Part shown: one piece after another, positions 12,601-27,600 of the stretch
Numbering within the stretch: the first letter of the stretch is position 1
How the letters are laid out: every line of letters starts with the position of its first letter
DNA from: Temnopleurus reevesii
Lineage: Eukaryota; Echinodermata; Echinoidea; Temnopleuroida; Temnopleuridae
Assembly (NCBI GenBank): GCA_036244855.1
Contig: BQKZ01000061.1
Coordinates: 143,311-207,310 of the forward strand
Reading direction: 5' to 3'
DNA length: 64,000 nucleotides
Notes under the pieces: model-generated
What the model saw: the letters and a program-made list of their open reading frames with translations, nothing else
The model's database searches: none
What the model was told of the DNA's origin: nothing
Program-made: the position numbers and the translations under genes

Positions 12601-15600
12601 GAGGAGAGACTCCTACACATCCAAGAAACCATCGATGAATGGCTCAAGGTCCAGGCCCAGTGGCTCTATCTGGAACCAATCTTCAGCTCCGAAGACATCA
12701 TGCAGCAGATGCCTGAGGAGGGCAGGCTCTTCCAGACGGTCGACCGTCACTGGAAGGAGATCATGAAGCACACTTCCAAGGATCCAAAGGTAGGAAGCGT
12801 AACAGTTCTGGAATCTGTTGTTTGAAAACATGTATCAAATCAAAAAGAATCCTAAATTTAGATTAGATATCAGCTTCTTTGATTCTTTTGATACTTTATT
12901 AATTCTTTTGCATAAACCTTACCATTTGATGGTAATTTTGTCATTAAAAGTAACTTTCATAGAGACCTTGATGGTTTTTATTTGATGTTGGGGTCTCAGT
13001 CAGAGAATAGGTCAGAGAACATCAAAGACAGTTCTTTGTGGTTCTTTCACAATTGCTTGGTTCATGCAGTACTGACATCCTGATGTACAGTGTACAACCA
13101 ATTTACACACACCATATATGAACACTATATACATACAGAGCCTTTACTTATTCCGCGTAGCTCTTTGTGATCAAAATTAGTCATTCCCAAATTGTTAACA
13201 CTTCTTTACCCCCTCATAAATGGTCTGGACATATAAATGTTGAAATGGTATTATCAAATAGAGCATGCATGGGGAAAAATCTGATTGAAAACTACTCACT
13301 TGTGTAAAATATTGTTTTATAGATTTTGTTATTGTTCTGTATTTGTTGTGTTGTCAATATAGCAATTTTAATATGTTCAATTCAAATTAGCTGTAGTTGA
13401 TCAATAATTTCACTGACTGTATTACCTATAATTCTATTTCAGGTACTTGCAGCGACATCCCTGACAGGAATCTTGGAGAAGCTCCAAGATAGTAATAACC
13501 TTCTTGACCGCATCCTCAAGGGTCTCAACGCCTACTTGGAGAAGAAGAGACTCTTCTTTCCAAGGTATGTTAAAGCCCATGTATAGTTTTGGTAAAGATT
13601 AAAGAAATGTGAATTTTAGGGATATATACCATGACATATAGTTTGTATACACGTTTCAAGATCATAGCATAATTTTCTACGAGCGAATTCTTTTGAAAAT
13701 TTGAATTTGACCGTTAAATCGTATTTAGCGCCCTCTCTTGGTTATAACGATATTTTGCTTCTTATTGGGCATATACAAAATTATTTCCAAGATTTTATTA
13801 AAACATGCTAAAAAGGAATACATAAAGAATAAATTCTGAAATTTTCATCCAATTCTGTTAATGAGAAGCTGTCCTTTATCAAGAAAGAAAATATTGAATT
13901 AGCGTCGGGGGCTACGACGCTAAAATATTTTCCACACTGTAGGTTATAACTTTTCCAAAACTTGTTAATTTTTCGTACAATCTTTTGTATAACATGCTCA
14001 TGATATCATGTTTCTTTTTAAGTAGATTTGAAGACAAAATTTTTTTCATCCTTCTCCTTCTCCTCATTCTCCTTCTCGTTCTCCTAAACCGTCTAATTCT
14101 TCTCCTCCTCTTCCTCCCCCTCCTTCTCTCTCTCTCTCTCCCCCCCTAACCACCTCCTCCTTCATCTTCAATGGGAATGTAGTTGCAGATTACCATCATA
14201 GACAATTTTTATATATATATATATTTGTCCAGTTTACTTCAAGTCATCACTATATTATTACTTAAAAAAAGATTAATGTTCCAATAGTGTCTGTTATTTC
14301 AATTTATTCATTGAATTTACTTTCTTATTTCAGATTCTTCTTCTTGTCTAATGAAGAGATGTTGGAGATCCTTTCTGAGACCAAAGACCCACTGCGTGTG
14401 CAGCCCCATCTCAAGAAGTGCTTCGAGGGTATCTCAAAGTTGGACTTTGATGCTGCACTCGACATTCATGCTATGTTCAGTAGTGAAGGGGAGAAGGTAT
14501 GTAATGAGTACATAAGTAAATGAGTATGAGGCAAGAATATGTTTAGTGAAAAAGAGAATTAAGCATACAGTGTATTTAGTTTGAATTCTGAATGGAGCAT
14601 ATTAAATTAATGATCAAGCCATAAAAAAAGACCAACCCCCCCCCCCATTTAAGTAGATATATTAGTAAGTTTCAGAGTATACTTTATTTGTAAGCAAACT
14701 AAAGTCATCAATGTCTATTATGTTTAGTAACGTAATTATAATTGTAATAGTGTGCAATCATTAAAACAATCATCAAACGATAGAAGCAAGCAATATCCTC
14801 TTCCACTCAGAATATATGTGTAGATTCATGAGAGATTAATTACTCTGAAAACTAATATTGCTAAATTGACATCCATCATGATTTAACATCGAAGGTATTT
14901 CATAAAAAGGTGTCCTATATTTCAGTTGTAGGAAATAAATGATTATGGACTTCCATTCAACAAAATAGCTGCATGAAATCCTCAAATATTCTCTTATATC
15001 TCATCTACTTTACCCCTAGGTCAAGCTGAGTGATGTGATTTCAACATCCGAAGCAAGAGGTGCAGTGGAGAAATGGCTGCTACAGGTTCAAGATGTCATG
15101 TTGAGGAGTGTCAGGGATGTAGTGGAGAATGCTCATGGGGTAAGTATCTCTTGATCAAGATATTTTATTTAAATCCTACATTCCATTTGTATAGTGATGA
15201 TAATAATAGTAATAATGACAACAACGCTTATAGGGCGCTTTATGCGGGTGTTTCAAACTGCACCGGTGGACTGTCCGACATAATGCCGGTAGAAAATAAA
15301 TGCAACAGATAATAAAATAGAAGATTTGACAAATTAATTACAAGCTTCTTAATCACAACTAAACATGATTTGCGCCTCCAATGATAATACTATTAAGATT
15401 AATTTAAAGTTGTTTATGTTATACATCATCTTTGAGGAGTGACCAGAAAATTGATGACAGAAAGGAATCATTACATGGCAGTTCCATAAATTTTTCAACC
15501 TATTATATCCTACTCCATATAGTATCAGGAAATTTCCAAAAAGGAGAGAGATAGAGAGATTACAGGATTTTACAGACTTATGAGTGAAGATTCATTTTGA

Positions 15601-18600
15601 CCAAATCTTTAACATCAACATACAAAGATATAAAGCTAAAACCAAACCTTTGTATAACATACCTACGCCACACAGTGGAATTATATGCAAAAATTGCCAA
15701 AGTTTTCACTATTGTTAATTATATCCTTTGTGTTATAGGCCTATGCTGTCGAGCCTAGGGGCAACTGGGTCCAGGAGTGGCCCGGTCAAGTGGTCATCTG
15801 CGTCTCCCAGATCTACTGGACGGAGGAGGTGCACGAGGCCATCCGTGGAGGACCCCAGGGTCTGAGGGAGTACCATGATAAGCTTGAGGCACAGCTCCAG
15901 GATATCGTCGCTCTGGTGCGAGGCAAACTGTCCAAGCAGACACGTACCACCCTGGGAGCTCTGACGACTATCGATGTGCACGCCAGGGATGTGGTGATGG
16001 ACATGGCAAACCAAGGTATGTCATATACAAAAATGCCAATCATATATCCTATTTTTTTCATTTTGTACTTGATAAAGGGTATCAAAATCTATGGAATATA
16101 CATTATATTTAGAGCACATCTTACTGTCTACCTGGACAACAAGATGAATAGTCCAATTTTGCAAGTGTTCTTTCCAATAAAAAGAACAAAAAATCAAACT
16201 CTGTCATAGCAATAGGGTTTAGTTTTTTAGCAGGTTCTTTTGTGTGTCTGTTCCATCGTTACCCTGTGTGAACTAGTATTTATATCAGTTGTTTTTTCAT
16301 CATTCCTGAGAATCCATCAGTTTTAAGAATTCAATATATGGAAAACAAAACAACTTTTTAATGTCTAACAGAGAGGATTAAGATACTTTGAGAGTCAAAG
16401 ATAAAGTTTCACAAGATGTCATATACCCCATTGTTTCAATATGTCTTGTATCATATTTCCAACTTTTCCTAAAATGTGATTCTTTATGTTGTTCATTTCT
16501 AGGTGTAAGTGAGGAGAGTGACTTCAATTGGTTAGCACAACTGAGATACTACTGGGAGGAAAGTAACACTCAAGTTCGAATCACCAATGCCACAGTGAAA
16601 TACGCCAATGAATACCTGGGTAATTCTGGCAGGTGAGTTTCCCTATCTAACTTTTCAGGTGTATGGGATGGCATTTCTAGATATTTGTAGTATGCATATG
16701 TTCTTCGCCAGATTCTCAATTTATGGGGGATTTTGAGTATTGCCAATAAGCTAGATTCAGTACTTGTGTGAATTCTCAGAATTAACAGATATATGCTGAA
16801 ATCTATGTATTATTTAAACATTTGACAGATAAAATATGAATAATGCAAAGAATTTTTAATATGGTCTTGAATACAAGAGAACTTGTTAATGAAATGCAAA
16901 TGAAAGAGCATTGCCCTTCTCACTGTGTGATTTAGTGATTTGATGTTAGAATAGCCGTCTCATAGGCAGGAGTTCAAGTAGAGTCAATAAAAAGTCTTTT
17001 CACAATGGGACAATCATCTTTTCACAATGCTCATCATTCAAGAATGGAGAGGGGATGTAAAATTGTTATGCTATGTAGGGCGTGATATAAGACCAGCTTA
17101 TATCAGAAGTGGCTACTTTGAGTAAAGGATAGATATTACAAATACTATTATTGTAATCACATTTAGGTTGGTGATCACTCCTCTGACCGATCGTTGTTAC
17201 CGTACTCTGGTGGGCGCCTTCCATCTCAACTTGGGCGGTGCCCCCGAAGGTCCCGCTGGTACCGGCAAGACCGAGACCACCAAAGATTTAGCCAAAGCCC
17301 TGGCTGTCCAGTGCGTGGTCTTCAATTGCTCGGACGGTCTAGACTACCTAGCTATGAGCAAGTTCTTCAAGGGGCTCGCCAGCTCCGGTGCCTGGGCTTG
17401 CTTCGACGAATTCAACCGTATCGAGCTGGAAGTGTTGTCTGTGGTGGCTCAGCAGATTCTGTGTATTCAGAGAGCCGTGCAAACGCACCAGGAGACGTTT
17501 CTCTTTGAGGGAACGGAACTTGTCCTTAAACCATCCTGCTTTGTGGCCATCACCATGAATCCTGGATACGCAGGTCGATCGGAGCTGCCCGACAATCTCA
17601 AGGTATGCTTTTGCTCATGTCACCATCAATAAAGAAATTCATTCATCAAATTTGTATATTTTTTTCAATATTCATTCATTGATATAACTTTGAATTGTAA
17701 AAATCTGTGTATTGAGTTGATTATTGTGCAGGAATGCTGGCCTATTGATTAAGGTTTATATTTTCCATTCACAAAGTTGAAGTTTCAAATTCCAGCCATT
17801 GCTTCAATTTATCCATACTCAACTAAGATAAATAATGATTCTATGGAATGCTCGCATGTGCAAACTCTAGGTATGGGGAGGAGAGCAAGATTTTCTACAC
17901 TGTAATACAAAGCAATAATTTTTTTTTCTAAAATAGCCCTGCAATGGCTAATGATTTTGCCATAAAAAATGGTTATTTGATGATTTGAGATAATGATTAT
18001 TGCTATCATTGTTATCATCAGTTCAATATCAATCTATTTGATATTTGACATATATTGAACATCCTCTTTGAATTTCATTTCAGGTTTTATTCCGTACCGT
18101 GGCTATGATGGTACCAGATTACGCCATGATTGGAGAGATCATGCTCTACTCTTACGGCTTTGTCGATGCCAGGAATCTCTCTGTTAAAATTGTCACAACC
18201 TACCGTCTCTGTTCAGAGCAGCTCTCATCCCAGTTTCACTACGATTAAGGAATGCGAGCCGTCAAGGCTGTGTTAGCTGCTGCCGGCAATCTCAAACTCA
18301 AATTCCCTGATGAGAATGAGGATATTCTGGTAAGTGGACTGTTTCAAACTCTGCGTTATTCTTAAAAATTTGGTGTAACATCAATTTCAGAAATGAAAAT
18401 AAAGTGCCTTTTTTGTACTATCATAGAAATCTTTTCATATTTCTTTCAATGGCATTCTCCTTGCAAATAATTGTTCAATGTTTGACGGTAGTTTTATATT
18501 CTTGACATGTTATTGCTTTGCTCCAAGTGCTTTGAGCATCTAAAGAGGATGGAAAGTGTAATATGTAAGATTCATCTTTTGTTATCACTGTATTATATCA

Positions 18601-21600
18601 TAGATTATCCATTGAAGATTGAACTTTAACATCATTATGCTTGTAAAAGCTGTTACTGTAATTGATTTTGAATCCTTTTTAAAGTTATTTTTTTTTAAAC
18701 CTGATTGAGAGGATGTCGATGATAACGATAACAGTCTTGTCTATGTTTATATGATGCTGTAATAGATAGGACAACTATTTATTTAAATTTTTATTGAGAA
18801 CCCTCATTGAATGGAAAAAATTACCCCATTCTGTGTTGCTGTAAGTCTGGAGGTAGGGATAACATTGCCCAATCCACCAGCTTGATAGGCACTGCAAACC
18901 ATAGAAAGCACAATCTGGCTATTGTGTGTACTCCTTGAGTTTACAAAAAAAAAATACTTCCCATAAAGGTTTGTGGTTGTGCAAAAATGCAATAAAACCA
19001 CTTAACCCTAACTTACCTGGGGGAGGGCCATAATGCTACGGCCGCAAAATTTTATGACTTTTTTCTTTCACTTATCGCGCAACTTTTGAGACCAAATTTA
19101 GCGCGCCCGCGTGTAAGGTCGCGAAGCCACACCCCTTCGAAAAAAATTTGTCAAGCCCAAAATTGCTCAAAAACCTGGTTTTGTGTACAAATCCAATGGA
19201 AATTGGGATTTTGCAATAAATTCACATAAATTGNGCCCTTCTCTCTCTCTCATATTAACAGCTCTTGAGATCTATCATGGATGTGAACCTGCCCAAGTTC
19301 TTGTCTCATGACATCCCTCTATTTGAGGGCATCATCTCTGATCTCTTCCCCGGAATCACCCTCCCCAAGGCCGACTACAAGCTCTTTATGGAGGCAGTCC
19401 ATGAAGTCTGCGAGAAACGAAACCTCCAACCGGTGAAGAACTTCCTGGAGAAACTCATTCAGACATACGAAATGATGATAGTCAGACACGGGTGAGGACT
19501 CTTACAAATCTGTCCACAATGATGAATTCAAAGAACTTTTCAATGAAATCTTGTTTAAAAAATCTAAATGTAAATAGTACAATACTTTGGAGACACGTCA
19601 ACAAGAGTTTGCAAAATTGCTATTAATGAAAATTTTCATTCACTCTTTTGTCCACAGTTTCATGCTTGTTGGAGAGCCTTTTGCAGGCAAGACACAGGTA
19701 CTCCATGTCCTAGCAGATGTTTTAACTCTCCTCAACGAGAGAGGCTTGAATGAGGAAGAGAAGGTCATTCATAGAACGGTCAACCCCAAGGCTGTGACTA
19801 TGGGTCAACTCTTTGGACAGTTTGATCCAGTTTCTCATGAGGTCAGTACAGAACTTTGCTCTTTCCCCTTAGAATGTATTGTTTATGTAAAAGCCAATAC
19901 AGAGTTTGAATAGAGATACAACTGTCAATGTTATGAATTTCATTTCATTGAATGACAGATATTTTACCATTCCAAAGTTTATTTTCCCAGTCTCCTCTTT
20001 TCAATGTCTTTATATAGATTTTCTAAAAAAAAAGAATTGTTAAAAACTTAATCAAATCTCTGATGCAGAGGGCGCGAAAGCAAAATCTATAATAATGTCA
20101 TTATGTGAGCTCAATGAATCTTAAAAAAATCTTGAAAAAATAAAATCGTGCAAAACATGCCCATTTCTGCTCTTGAAGCCAGAATGTATATACAACATTT
20201 TTCGCGCATCAGCAAAAATTTTAGATGCTTCTCCTCAAAAAAAAGTAATGACTCCTGTGCTAGATTTTGCAGATGTATTTTGAGAAAGTTATCTGTGTTC
20301 TGTTTAAGGAAATCACATTGCAGATATTTTGCAAGCTGGCTCTAATATTAAACGAAACAAAAAAGTCATTGAAATAACACTCAATCTAATTTTATGTGAG
20401 TGAATAATAATTAATTAATTACAAATCAATATTTGACCAATGATAATCCCATTCCTTTACACAGTGGACAGATGGAATCGTAGCCAACACTTTCCGTGAG
20501 TTTGCGTCGACGGACACCCCGGACCGCAAGTGGGTCGTGTTTGACGGTCCCATCGACACCCTGTGGATTGAGAGTATGAACACTGTACTTGATGATAACA
20601 AGAAGCTTTGTTTGATGAGCGGAGAGATCATTCAGATGTCCAACCCGATGAGTCTCATCTTTGAAGCTATGGATCTTTCACAGGCTTCGGTGAGTAGACG
20701 TGGGAAGACATTTTTTCTTCATTCATATTTTTGTTTTCATGTTTGGTCTACTGTGGAGCATGTTTCAGGATGAATTGAGATGCAAGAAGAATGAATTTGC
20801 ATAAACAAGTGATGACAACCTAAAATATATTATGCTTCATAAAGTCTATGGACATTAATAATTATTCAGAAAGTCTATGGACATTAATAATTATTCAGAA
20901 CACAATGATACCATTCCCCCATCCCCCCATATAGGAAAATGGAATTCTGTCCCTTAAATTTTTGGTTTGCTGTTATTGAATCATACATATTGGATTTTTA
21001 TTAACTCTTCTGGACTAAATACCCTGCAGTGTTGGAACTATATTGTGATTAATTCACTGAGCACGCATTATTAATAGTCATTATATCCACTCAATTTTTA
21101 GTCAGCTTGGGATTTGTCTGATTGCCATGATGCAAAAGGCTGCCTTTGAAAATCACTGAGAATTAGTTACCCCCTTTATCCTAAATGCAAAATGAAATTC
21201 TTAATTTGTTAATTTACTATTTTATCTTTTAAAATTTCATTTTACAGCCTGCTACGGTTAGCCGCTGTGGTATGATTTACTTGGAGCCTTCTAATTTAGG
21301 CTGGCGACCAACGTTCAAATCGTGGTGTAATGAACTACCAGAGGAACTTCAGAAAGAGTTGTCTCTTGTACAAGCACTCTTTGATTGGCTGGTAGAACCT
21401 TGCCTTGACTATGTCAGAAGAAATTGCAAAGTAAGTATTTCAGTCTATGGGAGTGTTGCTCAAAAGTTGCAATTGATAGCAAGTTGNCTTGATGATAACA
21501 AGAAGCTTTGTTTGATGAGCGGAGAGATCATTCAGATGTCCAACCCGATGAGTCTCATCTTTGAAGCTATGGATCTTTCACAAGCCTCGGTGAGTCAACC

Positions 21601-24600
21601 TGGGAAAACATTTTTCTCATTCACATTTTTGTTCTTGTGTTTGGTCTCCTGTGCAACATTGCAGGACAGATGGAGATGCGTGAAGAATGAATTGTATAAT
21701 GCTTAAGAATGGGCATGAAAATATATGAACATCAGTAATTATTCAGAGCCCAATGATACCGTTTCCTCTCATCCACTTTATAAAAATGAGGTTTGGCCCC
21801 ACGAATTTTTGCTCTGCTTGTATTGAGTCATACGTTTTGGATGTTTTAATACCTCTTTTAGAATATATACCCTGCGAGTGTTGGAACTATTGTATGATCA
21901 ATTCACTGAGCACACTTTATTAATAGTCATCGTATCTACTCACTTACAAGTCCACTGCACTGCGGAATTGTCTGATTGCAATGATGCAAAAATCTGTCTT
22001 TAAAGGTAGAATACTTCTTTTGCAGCCTAAAATTTGACTTTCCAAGATTGTTGTGTTATGTTGAAGTGTACTAAATGTTAGAACTTATCACCAATCAATT
22101 AAGCACAAAGATTGCTCATGATAGGCGCATTTATAGTTATTCCAATAATAATTCTTCTATTCGGGCCTCGAATTAATGGGCCGTGCGTTCAAAATTCAAA
22201 ACAGCCGTTAACCTCTCGTTGACCAATAGCGCAAGTGTCTGTCTCAGTGCGTATTCCGCATGGTGTGGCAATGTATTGAAGTGCGCACTGTATGTGCTCT
22301 TACAATGTTTTGTGTGTGTGTGTGGTACCGTAATACGCTAGGAGTATCGCGATACCGTTGGTGTCAAGATGAATTATGATAGAATAGATTTTTATTTTAA
22401 TTAAATATTCTGGACTACATTCGACCAAAATACTTCATAGAGGTTATTATTTTGGCATATCTGAGATACACAACAAGTTGTAAGCATAACCGTAATGTGT
22501 GCAAATGTAGTTTTCTACCTTTAAATGTAAAGAGAATTTAGTTATTCCCTCATTTTTAATACATAATTTAATTCTTGATTTGTTAATTTGCTATCTTATT
22601 TTTTCAAATTTCATTTTACAGCCTGCCACTGTTAGCCGCTGTGGTATGATTTACTTGGAGCCTTCTAACTTGGGCTGGCGACCAACGTTCAAATCTTGGT
22701 GTAATGAACTACCAGAGGAACTTCAGAAAGAGTTGTCTCTTGTTCAAGCTCTCTTCGATTGGCTGGTAGAACCTTGCCTTGACTATGTCAGAAGAAATTG
22801 CAAAGTAAGTATTTCAGTCTATGGGAGTGTTGCTCAAAAGTTGCAATTGATAGCAAGTTGCAGTTGATCGGAATGTGCCAATTAAAATAATTGTTTCATG
22901 GGCGTATTGAATGAAAATACGCGTTACAATTTGCAAAGTTGCAGTTGATTTGCAGTTGATTTTGAGCAACACCCCAAATGTTTAGATAATTATTTCTATA
23001 GGGGGCGAAGATACCATGTTAAAAAGAGTCATTCTAAATCAATGTCAAGTATTTGAATTATGCATGCCATTAATTTCAATGCAGAAATAAACTTTGAATT
23101 TATATGTTGATCACTTATATGTTAAAAAAATGTGCAATTGATGTTGTCAAACAGAATTTGGAATTAGAATTTGAAAAGAATCAATACATAATTTGCAAAA
23201 GATTTTAAAAGATTGTAAGAATATTTCACTTGTTGCAATAATTGTTTTGCAAAGGTTTCTTTAAAGACAGTTATGTAAGCCTGTCGTTTCTACTAATATT
23301 TAGTGACATTGCAAATGAATTTCAAATATACTGACAATCAACTGCCACGAGATATAATGTGAGCATTGGTGATAAATAGATGACATGGTGAATGTAAATT
23401 AAGTTGCAGAATGAATACCAAATATGGTCATGATCACTGTAGCTATGGTTGAAAGTACATTGAGCACATGAATCTTAATGAAGTTGCACAATGAATACCA
23501 ATTATGGTCATGAACATTGTAAGCTAGGGCTGAAAGAATATTTAGCTCACGAATATTAATTAAGTTGCACAATGAATACCAAATATAGTCATGAAACATT
23601 GTTGCTAGGCACTTTCCCAGCTTCTGTAGAGAAAAACATCATGGTTGATTTCACATTCAAGAAATTTCTAAAGAGTCAATATCACTCAATGAACAAAGGA
23701 GACATTGTTGATGGTATATTTCAGCTGAATGAATTTCCTGAGTGTTGTTGATTACAATGTTGATTTCATTCCAGTAGGTTAGAGTTTCATACCTTTGAGT
23801 TTGAAGACATTGTTATTGTAGATAACTGTCAATCATACTGCAGTAAGGATATTAAGTAGGTCAGGGTTAATACTTTTAATAGGCAGCTGAATTCTTCCAA
23901 CCACTGTCTTTTATTGGATTCATTTTATGCAGTGTTAGAAAAGAAAATTCAGGAGTATTTGAATATTATGTCTCAGCAATATATTACATCAGATTAAACA
24001 CATCATCATCAATTTATCTAATTTGTACTGTACAAGCATTTTCATTCAGAATGTTCAACATAAGAATGTGTTCCTACCCAATCACATTTAACACACTTCT
24101 GGTTAGACAATGATTGAGAAGAGATTATTTCTAATGTGTTACTAAAGCATATCATATCTGTTCATTTTTTTAATTTTATGTCCATTGCCAAGTAGTCTAT
24201 TTAGGGCATTAATTATTCAAAAGATTCATTATGTGATGCATCATTATCTTTCATCATGCTGTTCTATCTTCCTCCCTTAGGAATATGTCGCAACAAGTAT
24301 CAACAACATGACGAGGTCTCTGATGTATTTTGTCAGAATGTTTATGGACGATAACCTACCAAACTGTGATCCCAAGAATCTGAAATCCTGGCTCATTGTA
24401 AGTAATCTTGCTCCTCAATCTTTATTTGGAAAGGCCTTTCATTTTATTTTGCTTTCTCCAATGCCCTATCTGTCCTATTACAGGGTAGGTCAGGAGAGGA
24501 GTGGGTGGAATAGTAAAATTGATTATAATACCAAAATGAATACCAATTATGATAAATGTATAATGAATGATAATGATTTACAAATGTATGAACTACTACT

Positions 24601-27600
24601 ACTACTACTATTAATGATAATGATGGTAGAGGTATTAATGAATAAGTATAAATAATGAATCTTTGAAATAATAGACAATCAAATGAGTTAAAAAGAAAAA
24701 GGTTAACTGCACCAAAAGTCTAAACTAATGAATATGATTTGATATTGCACAACTGCTAGAGCAAATACTATGCAATTTTATTTCTAGATTTTTTTTTACA
24801 TTTAGGTGTGATTTCAGCAAGGATCATTTATTGATATATTGGTTGTTGTACACCTATTTTTATTCATGTTTATAATGCATTCCCCATAATGTTCAGTCTC
24901 AAAATTAAATAATTTTAGCTAACATACTATTGTATGTCTAATCTTGCAGAATACATTCCTGTTCTCGATCATCTGGTCAATTGGATGTACCACAGACAAT
25001 GATGGACGAGCCAAGTTTGATGCATACCTACGAGAAATCATCACGGGCAAGTCAGAGAACCACCCTATACCATCGGAGGTTGGAAAGCTGGAAGTGCCCC
25101 TGCCTCCAGAGGGCATGGTCTATGATTATCTCTTTGAGGTATGTGTTGATTATGCACTATGAATAAAAAAAAGCAGATTGTTTGAATATATTTGCTTCAA
25201 AAGTGTGATCAAAATCTACATTTTCCAGATAAATTGTATATCTTCATTAATCAGCGTTTCAGTTGCTAGACTTTACAAGTCACCATGTCACCAACCAAAC
25301 TATGTACATATTCATTTCCCAGTCTCTTGATTCATAGTTCTTTGTCTGAGTGTCAGACATGCACCTCTATAAGATGGTTGTTTTCTACTGATACTCAAAT
25401 TGTCTTACATAACAGTTGAAACACATATTTAAAATGCCTCTGCCTGACTGGAATTGGAAAGAATTGGAGAATTTTGAATTTGAAATATATAAGGTAACAA
25501 CAATAAAGTTTTGAGATGCTTGGTCATGTAGTATTTTCAGAAAAAGACTATTCAAAAGAACTGTATACAGTTATCATTATGAATAAAGCTATAGATAAGG
25601 AGATGATGTAAAACAGCGGTTTGCTGATCTTTTGTACCAGTATAAATATATTTGAATAAATGAAGAAATGAACAAATAAAGAAAGAAATAAATGAATCAT
25701 GATTTCATTTAACACCCAGAAGATGCATGATCCTAAATTGTTTTATCCTTCTATTGTTAGTACAAGGCCAGAGGGAAGTGGACTCACTGGAATGATACCA
25801 TCCGCAATTCTGAGATCGGTCAGGGTAAGAAGGTTCAAGAGATCATCGTCCCAACCATGGACACGGCACGCTATACCTATCTCATGGATATCTGTGTCAG
25901 GCATGAGAGGTGAGTGTGATATTCTTGTCTTGAAAGTTTGTCAAAGTAATCTTGTGCCCTATACGAGATAAATTGTAGATATTCAGGAGTTAGATATATG
26001 AATTATATTGGTCTTTATCACAAAGCCAAGGGCTGAAAGCCATAGTTGAATAAAAAGATAATGCTATAGCTAAATAGATAGATTAAGCTATAGATAAGGA
26101 GATGAGTAAATAGATAAATGAAGAATAGAATGAATAATTAGATGAGTGAATGAATCAATGAATGAATAAATCAATAGATAAATGAATACATGAAAAACGT
26201 AGAAATTAATAAATGAATGAATGAATGAATTAATGAATGAATGAATGAATGAATGAATGAATGAATGAATGATTGAATGAATGAATGAACGAATGAAAGA
26301 AAGAAAGAATGATAAATTAATGAGTAAGGCGTGCATGTAAACTCAAAATGTTATCATCATACCCTAACAAATTTGAATTTCTGCTTTTTCTATCCAGAGC
26401 AATCATGTTTGTTGGACCTACCGGTACTGGTAAGAGTGTGTACGTCAAAGACAAGCTGATGAACAATCTGTCCAAGGAGGCTTACGTCCCTATGTTCATC
26501 AACTTCTCAGCTCAGACGAGTGCAAACCAAACACAGGTGAGTGAAAAAGTGAAAGTGAAAAATTATCACAATGAAACTGAAAAAGAGCTTAAAATTAATG
26601 AATACCATTTTTGTCTGCTGTCAGAAAATTAAATAAAAAAACCTATCATTACATCTCTGCCTACCTGCTGGACTGTCATTAGTTCATCAGAGGAACCATG
26701 CGAAACTGTATAAGGGAAACTAGTAAATTTGTATTAATTTGAAAGAATATTTACCCTATATGTGATCACTTTTTAAATATAAATCGTGATATACATGTAT
26801 ATGTCACCGGCTATTTACGACCATTTCAGTCTCACGACTAATTAGGAGAAACGAACATCAAAATATTTTTGCTAAAATGCTTTTCATGATGGGATAATTT
26901 AGAGACATATAGATCAAATTCAATGATAATTAATCATATGACATCTCTATGCAGGACATCATCATGTCCAAGCTTGACAAGAGGAGAAAGGGTGTGTTTG
27001 GACCACCGATGGGCAAGAAATCTGTCATCTTTGTAGATGATATGAACATGCCAGCCAGAGAGGTGTATGGTGCACAGCCTCCCATTGAGCTGCTCAGACA
27101 GTACTTTGATCACAAGAATTGGTGAGTTTATTTCAATATATTTCCTTTTCAATGTCATTTACCGTACTACTTTTAATGAAATAGCATATGTTACATGAAC
27201 ATTTTGCTTGACCGGTTACAAAATTGACTAAGGTGGTGGTGCTAGAAAATTATGATAAATTGCAAAACAGTTGCCAATTCACACAAGATCTGCTCTTCTA
27301 TCAAGATGTGCTTAAATGCATGATTAGAATTTGCTAATGGTGATTACCTGAAATTCACAGCTGATTTCAACTTTCTTGCAATACCCCTTAGATTCTTATA
27401 TGCAAAAATAAGAAAGCTAAAAGATGAGTAATGAAGTATACAACTAACTTCATTTACTATCTCAAAATGAAATGTAATTTTTGCCCCATTTATAGACATT
27501 AGCCAATCAGCAGCATCAGATTGATGTTGATTTCATTATTAAAATAAAATGCTGTAGCCGTAATTCCTTTGGTTCATATATTTTTGTATGACAAGCTTAG

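Noticed and set aside
20588..22804. Mutually exclusive alternative exons 23/24
   Set aside because: The copies differ only synonymously and restart at an N in mid-exon, which fits alleles rather than alternative exons.
26088..26336. 82-codon Ser/Phe/Ile/His-rich minus-strand frame
   Set aside because: It is a readout of the GAAT simple repeat.
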